DNA of 64,000 nt from Neurospora tetrasperma FGSC 2508 (taxonomy: Eukaryota; Ascomycota; Sordariomycetes; Sordariales; Sordariaceae). Both the position numbers and the translations under genes were made by a program. A model generated the notes under the pieces. The model was not told the origin of the DNA, ran no database searches, and worked only from the letters and a program-made list of their open reading frames with translations. This document shows positions 56,250-64,000 of this stretch, piece by piece. The stretch covers positions 4,915,394-4,979,393 of the forward strand of contig NW_009799099.1 in the NCBI RefSeq assembly GCF_000213175.1. The letters run 5' to 3'. The first letter of the stretch is position 1; each line of letters starts with the position of its first letter.

Positions 56250-59204
56250 TTAGTGCTTCTTCCTATTCACAACCCAACACGTTAGCTTTTCTCTCTCCCA
56301 TTTGATAACCATCAGGGTAAGGGACCGGATGGATACCTGACAAGGACATACTTCTTACTACTACTACTCTTCACCGGCTTCCCGCCCGCCATCCACCCCA
56401 GCACCGTCGCCTTGGTCTCCTTCCTGCTGTGGCTCGACGAATGTTTCGACCTGTGCTGCCTGACTTCGGGTTCAACATCGACCACGATGGCCGCGGGTCT
56501 CGACGGCGGCGCAGCGGCGTGTCTACTGCCACTAGGGGGCCAACCAGGCGGGGGCGGGGGCGGGATACCACTTCCTCCACCACCACCGCCCCCGCCCATA
56601 CCCATACCCATACCAGGAGGCATTCCCATAGGCGGACGGACAGGCTGCCCGGGAGGGAACATGTCGTGCGCCATCCTGTGCCCGTGTGCGTCCGAGATGC
56701 CGGGTGGCATACGAGAAGCGGGTGGGGCGCCGGGGAACATGGGACGACCTTGGCCGGGGAGACCACCGCCCATTCCGTGACCACCGGGGGCACCGGCGCC
56801 GAAGCCCGGAGGTAGAGCACCCGGGGGCATCTGGTTGCGGAGGGGCGCTTTGTCCATGGGCCACATCTGCATGGTGATTTGCCAGTCCGGCTCGATGACG
56901 CGCTCCCAGACGGAGGGGAGGATAACCTCGCCGTCGGGGCCGATCAGGTCGTAGTGGCCTTCTTGAACGTGGGGGCCGATGACGTCGACGTGGAGGAAGG
57001 CTTGTTTGATGAGTTCTTCCATGCCCTGCGGGAATGTGTTAGTACTTGGGCGGGAAAGGAGGGGATCAGGGAAGGGGACGGAAGCAAAAACATACCTGCC
57101 ACGTCTGGCACAGACGGAAGGGAAAACTGAACTTGCGGCCTACAGCGTCCTTAAATCTGATGGGGGCCTTATCTTTCTTCTGTTCAGCCTCCTCCTCCTC
57201 CTTCTTCTTGGCCGCCTCCTCGGCCAAGATCTTCTTCTTGAGCGCCTCTTCGGCAGCCTTTTTCTCTTCTTCGGCGGCCTTGGCCTTCTCGGCAGCTTCC
57301 CGGGCCTTGTTCTCGGCCTCGTCCAGGAGCCGCTTACGCAGTGCCTCCTCCGCCTTCTTGCGCTCCTCCTCGGCGGCTGCGGCCTTGGCGGCTTCCGCTC
57401 TTTCTTTTTCCATCCGCTCGCGGGCTTCGATCTCGGCCTTGAGCTTGGCCTCGGCCTCCAGGTGCTTCTGCCACTCCTCAAACTCCTTCTGCTTGCGCGC
57501 CTTCTCGGCTTCTTCGGCCGCCTTCTTGGCCGCTTCCTCGGCCGCCTTCTCTCGGTCGGCTCGGATGGCGGCAGCGATCTTTTCCTCGGTCTCCTTAAGC
57601 GCCCGGTCCAGCCTCGCTTTGGCTTCATCCTCCAGCCGTTTCCTCTCCGCCGCCTCCTCCGCCGCCTTCTTCTCGGCCGCAATCCGCTGCAGCTCTTCCT
57701 CTGCATGCTTCTTCTTGAGCTCTTCCTCCTTTGCCCTCACAGCCGCTTCGATCCTCTGCTTTTCAAGCTCAGCAGCAATCTTGGCAGCCTCCTCCTCGCG
57801 TTTGCGCCGTTCCTCAGCAGCCTTAAGCTCAGCCTCAAACTCAGCTCTTGCCTTCCTCTGAGCCTCAGCCAGCGCTTCAGCGTGTTTCCTCTGCCTCTCT
57901 TCCTCTTCCTTGCGAGCCTGAGCGGCCTTCTCCTCCGCCGCCCGCTGCGCCTCCTTGACAGCCCGCTCCATCTCAGCGTTCTGCTCCTCTTGGCGCTTCT
58001 TCTCCTCTTCGGCGCGTTTACGGTCCTCTTCCTGCTTCTTGCGCAGCTCCTCCTCGGCTTTTTCGCGAATCTTGCGCTCAATCTCGCGATTCTTTTCCTC
58101 TTCTTCTTTGCGCTTCTTCTCAAGTTGAAACTCTTCCAGTTGCTTCTTGAGAGCTTCCATTTCTGGGTCGGGCTTCTTCTCGGGCGCCGGGGTTGGTGAC
58201 TTGCCCGGGTGTTCGGTGGGTGGTGGTGGAGGGGGTTGGAACATGAGCCCGGCCATGTGGCTGGGCCCGGGGGTACCGAAGCCGCCTCCGGCACCGTAGT
58301 AACCGAGAGCGCCGGCGGCGGCGCCTGGTCCTCCTCCTCCTCCGTAGGGCATCATGTCGTAGAGATGGCCGCGCGGGTTATGTCCACGCGGATCGTGGCC
58401 GCCAAAGTAGTCATCGCCGCCACCACCACCGCGTCTGGTTCTGGCAAGGGTGTCGTTCATGGGAGAGGGAGCGAATGGGTTGTTGTAGTCATAGGGTACC
58501 ATCTGGTTTCCGAAGTGGCTAGGCACATATCCAGCATGGCTAGGAGCGTAGGCGCTGTGACCCGCGCCACGGCCATAATAGCCGGGTTGTGAGTGATGTC
58601 CATGGCCGCGCCCACCGTACCCTCCAAACTCGTCCCCGTATTCCGACTCCATAGGAGGAGGTGCCGTCGGGGCGCGATAAGAGTAAGATTGTCTCCCTGA
58701 GGAAACTAGATTCCGGCGCGACGCAGACTCGCTGCGTTCTAGTAGTCGGGGACTCCGAGCGCTATGGGTACTGTGAGAGCGAGAGTGAGGAGAGTGAGGA
58801 GGCAGTGGTGAATGCCCGTGATGAGGGTGAGGATAGTACTCCGCGGTCGCCGAGGCAGAATCCGAAGGGTCTATTTCGTCGTAGTGGTCATCCCAATGGT
58901 CGTCTTCGGTGGACTCGTCGTCGGTCACCTCTTCATCGTCCTCGTCATCAACTACCGAGTCGTCGCGGCCGTACCCGTACTGGTACTGGGATGAGTCGTA
59001 TCCGCTCGATGATGTGGTTGAGGAGTACGCAGGACCTGGGTTATTCACAGTGATGTTGATTGATCGTCGGCTCCTATTGCAGGCGTAAAGAGAGGAGGAA
59101 AGGGTCCGGGGTTAGCTGGTTCCAAGAAGGGAGAACAGACACAGGCCAGGTAATGTGGCGCAGTCGCGATGTAGAATCGAGGATCCGGACCAGACTTACG
59201 ACAT
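56250..59204 (-). CDS. Coiled-coil protein with fungal ubiquitin-like (ULD-type) domain, 4 exons
   Basis: Model: complement(join(56250..56262, 56337..57025, 57096..59073, 59200..59204)), 894 aa. Order of parts: short N-terminus (MSSRRSINITVNNPGPAYSS); acidic tract (VVDDEDDEEVTDDESTEDD); His/Ser/Tyr/Gly-rich disordered region to about residue 305; a very long charged K/E/A coiled coil (about 310-640); a ubiquitin-like domain (PIRFKDAVGRKFSFPF, QGMEELIKQAFLHVDVIG, HYDLIGPDGEVILPSVWERVIEPDW); a Gly/Pro/Met-rich linker; and a basic tail (SSSKKYVLVRKKH). The domain resembles one widespread in ascomycete proteins of unknown function. The ATG sits in a first exon with 5 coding nt (donor GTAAGT at 59199, branch GCTAAC, acceptor TAG), and the last exon codes four residues. 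Function unknown. Confidence 0.82.
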
Positions 59205-62200
59205 TGGGAATGTGTATGGGTATCACCCTTTGCTCGTGACAATCTGCAGGGAGAAAGCCGGAGCAAAGGGAGCGGCGAGGGAGGTTTGCCTGACAATAGT
59301 TGAAGCACCAACTAGCAAAGAGGACCACCAAAGTTGGTGTGCTTGAGTGCGGACCAGTGCCGGTACTGTAGTTGCCTTGTTTCCTTGCTTGTTCACTCGG
59401 AAGAGTTGGAAGCTGAGGTAAGAGGGTAGCAGGCTAAGAACGGATATGGGCGGTAGGAGTGTAAAGCGGAGGAAGAACGAGCAATGGAGGAGGGTGGGGG
59501 AGCGGGAGGGACGGTTGAGGGCTCTTCAGACGGCGCTGAAGTGTCTATGACCTGGATAGTTTGGTAGCAGGGTACGTAGCGAGTAACAAGACCCCGGGCG
59601 GTGAGTGAGTGGGCAACGGGAATGAAGAGCGAACACAACCTGGACGGTGCGGGAAAAAGATACTTGAGAGCGAGTGGTGAGGTGTGGTGGTGACTGGCGC
59701 CCCCCGTGCTATTGGTGGTCGCGGCAGGTTTTGGTGTAATATTTGGAGGAACGTGGATGATTGGTCACGTCTTCTCTCTTCTGGTCAACCTCAAGGTTGT
59801 TCAGGGTGACTCTTCGGTACCCGTATGAAGGAGCCGGAGTGAGTAAGCCGAAGTCGAAAGGGTCTCCGTCTTTCACTCAAGAGCTGTTGACTTATAGACT
59901 GCAAAGCGCCAGTTCGAAATAGGTAACTGGATTTTGTAATCTTTCGGTGCTCTTGAGACTGAGATAATGATCCAAGTGGCAAAGGCAATATGGCTGAGGG
60001 TAGAGATACTGGCAAGGATGGATGAAAAATAGATTGGCTGGGATATCAGGTCAGCATGAGGAAGTAAAACGACAGCAGACAATGTGCCGCCGTTTGGATA
60101 GCGAACAAGGGATCTAGATCAGATCGACAACGAGGGGAACGATAGCGGGGCAAGCCGAGGGTTGAGGAGCCAGGCTATGTAACAGAGTTGGCAGGGTTAA
60201 GAAGGCTCACTGTTGTCTCGGACAGAGGGCCTGCCTGAATTGGTGGGTGTAGAGACGAGAAACGGATCCGAAAATGGGCTAACAGTGAAAGAGGACGTGT
60301 CTGAAAACGTACCAGAAGTGATCTGACAACACAACGCCGAGTGTGTACCCTGTGGTCTTGGCTGTTAGTGCCCAATCAATGAGGGGTTGACTAACATCTA
60401 GAAGCCTCAGAGGTTCGATAGAAATGTCACAAGAGAGTCTGGGGTAGGTAGCGTGGACTGCGGGAAGCCTCTTGTCTCGCTAGACGTCCCGATCTCACGG
60501 AAGAGGGAAAGAATAAGAAATTTGCAGCCAACAACGACAACAGCTACTTGACAGTTGCACCGAGACAAACCATGGCCGGATTGGCTGGCCTGTCCCTTGA
60601 CCTCGTGTTTATATAGGCGGTCGGATCGGTTCGTGTTGAGCGCTTCAAGAAACTGGACTGTCCTTACGAGTGATTCTTTCACACCTTCCTCCTCACAATG
60701 CTTTAAAGCTTCCCCGCGACTTTGCGAGCTGGCGACCCCGCCAAGACAGAGAGACTGCTGATAGAGGACAGCAGAGAGAAAAGGGGGAGATGCGTGGTTC
60801 AAGAGAAAGCAATCAAAGGAGATCACCACGTACCGTTGTATTCCTGTAGGACCCTGTGGGTTTCTGGTTGGCCGGCTTTCGCTGCGCGGTGGTTGCGAGT
60901 TCGTGGCGATCTAGGCGTTTTGTGTATGTGAGGTGGTCTAGAATTTCTCATCTGTCGCTGATGGTCGGCATAAGGTTGGCTACTTCACTGGTGAGTAGTT
61001 ACAAGATTTGAAGCGTATTGGACCGCTTGGATCTTGTTAGATGGTCGTAGAGTAGCAGCGGGGGAAGCGCGAGATGTGTTTACGCAGAACGTAGGCACAG
61101 TCTGTAGTGCAAAGGAGGCAGGGAGATGGGGTGCAAAAAGAGCCGCCTAGTATTGGGGTACAGAGTACTCCGTATGGCAAGACGGACAAAAAAGATTTGT
61201 TTGGTTGAAGGAGGGCAGACCAAGTGAAGTACTGCCGGCGTTGATACTTCGGGTCCAAGGTCAGCGGATGTAGCTGTAGGCAGCCGTCTTGCCGTATGTA
61301 TAGGAATATTATTTCATATGGTCAACATGCCCCTGCAAAGTAAAATTCCTCCAGCAGGAAGCACTACTACGAAATCACATACGGCATCCTTCCGTAACGC
61401 GAGCTGGACGATGCTGGAAGAGCCGGGAACAGGTATCAGCGGAGGGAACACACAGAAAGGCGCCTCATGGTTGGGCCTGAGACGGTAGTCTTGTCGCTGC
61501 GTCTCAGCAAGGCTGGGGGAACTGCAGCACGACGGAGATCGTGTGTAAAGGCGGAGCGTGTTGTCCTGCCTGCGGTGCATAGAGACAGGTAACCCTGTCC
61601 TCACCATCCTTACACTAAGCACTGATACACTAGATATGGCCTTACCCGGCTTTCTAGATTGCCAGACTCTTCTGTAGTGTAAGTCGACCGTATCCTTGAT
61701 AGCTGAAAGGTAACGGTCTTTTTGCGAAAACTCGATGCCTTTGTGTCCTCACCGAGTGACTGTACGCACGACTCATGAGGCAGCAGGAGCATAAGCAACC
61801 AGGCAAACGACTCCATCGTGGATAGTGAGTGAAAGAGGTGAGAGTTTTGGTTTCAGAGGGGCTTGGCCCAAGTTGATGCTCAGGGCAGGGGTACTGAAAA
61901 GGTTTAGTCTGGTGACGGAAAGGAATCTAAAGACTGGGGAGACAGGGGGGATGGTGGGGATGAGCGACGACCCTCCGTCGTTGGTGACACACTACATACC
62001 GCCCAAAGATGTTAGAAGTAGCAGACAGATAGTGTGAATCACACATGTCGACTCTTTAGACTTTTTTTTTCTTTACAAATGAGTCAATGTTAAGAGTCTC
62101 CTTCGAAGACGTCTTGTTGAAATGAGTATTTCGTCCAAGTCTTGCTTTCTTCCGTTGTTCTTTAAGCTCAGATTGACTTGTGAGAGGGGAGAATGACAGA

Positions 62201-63120
62201 GTGGTGTTCAAAGTATCTGGGGTCGCATGTTGCGTAGTTTACGCTAACAGAGACAGACTTGAAGATGCTGGATAATATCGTCGGCTGCTGTTCCGGATTG
62301 CTCATGTATAAGCATCATCCGACTCGGCGCCGGCCATGCGGCAGAAAGGTTGTGAAACCATTCATGGTGATCTTGAAATCCCATAACTTTTCTTGATTCA
62401 TTATCATTATTACCAAGGACCGCTTCAAAAGACACCCCCCAGAGTAAGGCATCAACTATTGTCAAGGATACCTCGTCTTGAGTCTGTACATGGTGTTGGA
62501 AGAAAGAAAGTGGAAGATGAGCCGGTATCATGGCCTGGGCTGTTGGCCGGTGACCATGTTGCGATATGTACCACGCAATTCGCAGAGCCAGTCAGATGTC
62601 GTTCCGAGCTGAAACCCGGCCACCAGTTATAAACGCCTTTTTCTGCCCCCCAAGAAATTGAAAGAATAAAAAAAATTTCATGAAGGGTTCGAGAGGGTTC
62701 GCAACCTGCATCAACGCAACAGTCGCGGGCTTGAAGGCGTTCTCTTTCTGGTTGGGCTGAGAACGCCTGCACCGCCCGTCTTACCACCGGGCAAAGGATC
62801 GCCTTTGGGCATCTACTGGAGCCACGTGAAGCCAGATTTCTTGATGCCTTTTCGCTGCCCAAAGACCCACTGCGTCGACTAATGCAGGTAGGAACCAAAG
62901 TACCTTGCAAGGATACCAGTGATGCTCACTCGCTAGTCCCAGCCATCGTCAAAGAGGCCGTTCCGATTGCGACGATGGCCTTCCATTATATGCGCGGTGG
63001 ATGGGGTAACACATTGAACTTGTGCCAAACACCATAGGTACATCCAGCGGGCAATGAACATATCGAATCGGTCACTGGACTGAGCGCCGTACCGTTTGCC
63101 TCGTTCAATGGCAGCAAATC
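59205..63120. other. 3.9-kb region without recognisable genes
   Basis: It includes the promoter and probable leader of the ubiquitin-like-domain gene and the 3' flank of EMC2. Many short frames on both strands (up to ~150 codons) lack motifs, codon bias and consistent splicing. A minus-strand frame at 61610-61816 begins with a signal-like MESFAWLLMLLLP but cannot be extended with confidence. No RNA gene or repeat recognised. Confidence 0.4.
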
Positions 63121-64000
63121 TCACCTCTCAATTCCATTTTGTGAGAGCAGTTCTCGGGCAGCTGCAACCTCACGTTCGTCATAGCCGCGCCAGCCTCTGT
63201 CCTTCAGAGTGCTATGACGGACGATTTCCGATAGCTTGGCGGTCGCAAGCTCATCGAGACGCTCAATTGTCTTGGGATCAGGCAGAGTGAACTCGCCATC
63301 GTCAGTTTGTTTGGCCTGTTTGGCCTGTTCCTTGAGGAGCCTCGTGGTGACCTAGCAGACGGTCAGCATAAATTGTTTTGTTCGCGTATGACGGCTATCG
63401 GAAACTTACCAGCTTCAGCCCATAGTAGCCACGGAGATAGTCGTCGCACAGTTCAATGCTCCGAGCAAACCGCTTGAGCGCCTCGGCCAAGTACTTTTGC
63501 TGCGATCCACCGCCACTTCCCGAAGTCGTGGCAGCCATGTACTGCACCTCTCCCAGTCGTGCATGTATCTAGATGGGCTACATTAGTATAGGGCTTAGGC
63601 TGTTGGGTGAGGGAGGAGCGCATACGTTCCAGGCATTGGGTGACAGAAGGAGGGCCTCTTCCAAGGCGTAGATGGCCTGCGAGTACATTCCTTGTGTGAA
63701 GTAGAGATCCGACAGCTCAGACCAGGCCTCGGCATCGGTTGGGGAGAAGTCGAGGAGTTGTACAAGAGCGGTTGCGGCATCCGAGACGCGACCCATGGAT
63801 CGTAGGAGGGCGATCCGGCGCTTTGTGATAGGCTGTAGATGTAGACATGGCGGGTTAGCAAATCTGCCGTCCGAGAACAGTTGGCGTAAACGGTCATGAC
63901 CCACGAGATTGGTGCTGTTTCCTTCCAGAATGGCATCGTACTGCTTGAGCACCGCTTCCAGCTCTCCGTTGTTCTCGGCCTGGGCCTCGGACAACAGGCC
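63121..64000 (-). CDS. emc2: ER membrane protein complex subunit 2 (EMC2), C-terminal part
   Basis: Partial model: complement(join(63121..63351, 63410..63568, 63626..63832, 63905..>64000)); 230 C-terminal residues, N-terminus beyond the right edge. EMC2 is the cytosolic TPR scaffold of the EMC insertase, which places tail-anchored and multipass proteins in the ER. Visible TPR helices are AVLKQYDAILEGNSTNL, PITKRRIALLRSMGRVSDAATALVQLL, DAEAWSELSDLYFTQGMYSQAIYALEEALLLSPNAW, IHARLGEVQYMAA and KYLAEALKRFARSIELCDDYLRGYYGLKLV. The exon join NSTNL-PITKRR uses a GTGGGT donor with branch GCTAAC. The other introns have GTATGC or GTAAGT donors. A small Gly/Ser insert (TTSGSGGGSQQ) separates two repeats. 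Confidence 0.9.

Noticed and set aside
56979-58199. 406-codon leucine-rich plus-strand frame resembling a membrane protein
   Set aside because: It is the exact antisense of the K/E/A coiled coil; GAG/AAG codons read backward give Leu-rich sequence. The minus strand has the conserved domain and splice sites.
61610-61816. Possible small secreted protein MESFAWLLMLLLP
   Set aside because: Signal-like start but only 68 codons, with a potential GTGAGG donor but no convincing next exon. Not supportable without transcripts.

Overview
The window is nuclear DNA of a filamentous ascomycete, most likely of the Neurospora/Sordaria lineage. The genes carry short introns (mostly 55-75 nt) with GTANGT/GTGAGT donors and CTAAC/CTGAC branch points, and intergenic spaces are long. 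A dispersed single 5S rRNA gene of a non-standard isotype is typical of Neurospora. The genus is an inference; no marker fixes the species. Coordinates of spliced genes were built by hand from reading frames, splice signals and family conservation. Every complete model has a length divisible by three.

Layout. 1-1984 (-): N-terminal part of a large unrecognised S/R/K-rich protein that runs off the left edge. 3836-6639 (-): HRD1 ER ubiquitin ligase, four exons. 7221-7321 (+): intron-containing tRNA-Ser(GCT), followed by a small Ty3/gypsy-like fossil (about 7.9-8.25 kb) and simple repeats. 9625-10748 (-): NmrA-like NAD(P)-binding protein. 10.7-13.8 kb: no gene, but a foldback element with 83-nt terminal inverted repeats at 12858-13167. 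13845-14538 (-): CsbD-like stress protein. 15779-17556 (-): NFS1 cysteine desulfurase, divergent from 18855-20493 (+), an amphiphysin-type BAR-SH3 protein. 22168-24531 (+): a lineage-specific protein whose frame is interrupted by one TAG. 24.5-27.5 kb: repeat-rich spacer. 27497-28009 (+): four-helix MARVEL/NCE102-like membrane protein. 28630-29083 (-): MIM2-like mitochondrial import factor, divergent from 30184-31843 (+), eIF2-beta. 32875-34629 (+): FAD amine/amino-acid oxidase. 35576-37477 (+): ADGF/ADA2-type adenosine deaminase. 37793-37914 (+): 5S rRNA gene. 38120-40745 (-): PNGase A-like membrane protein. 41362-42286 (-): DUF1279 (FAM210/Nat2) mitochondrial protein, divergent from 44083-45744 (+), an AIM24/DUF124 protein. 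46362-48083 (+): DNA primase large subunit, convergent with 48430-49840 (-), a METTL2/Trm140 tRNA methyltransferase. 50784-53325 (-): glutamine-dependent NAD+ synthetase, divergent from 54307-55260 (+), COQ10. 56250-59204 (-): coiled-coil protein with a fungal ubiquitin-like domain. 59.2-63.1 kb: no recognisable gene. 63121-64000 (-): C-terminal part of EMC2, running off the right edge.

There is no operon logic, but several neighbours share compartments. NFS1, the MIM2-like protein, the DUF1279 protein and COQ10 are mitochondrial. HRD1 and EMC2 act in ER membrane-protein quality control and insertion. I found no CRISPR array, gene cluster for a secondary metabolite, or other new system. The most unusual items are the frame broken by one TAG, the foldback element, the variant 5S gene and several genes with tiny terminal coding exons.
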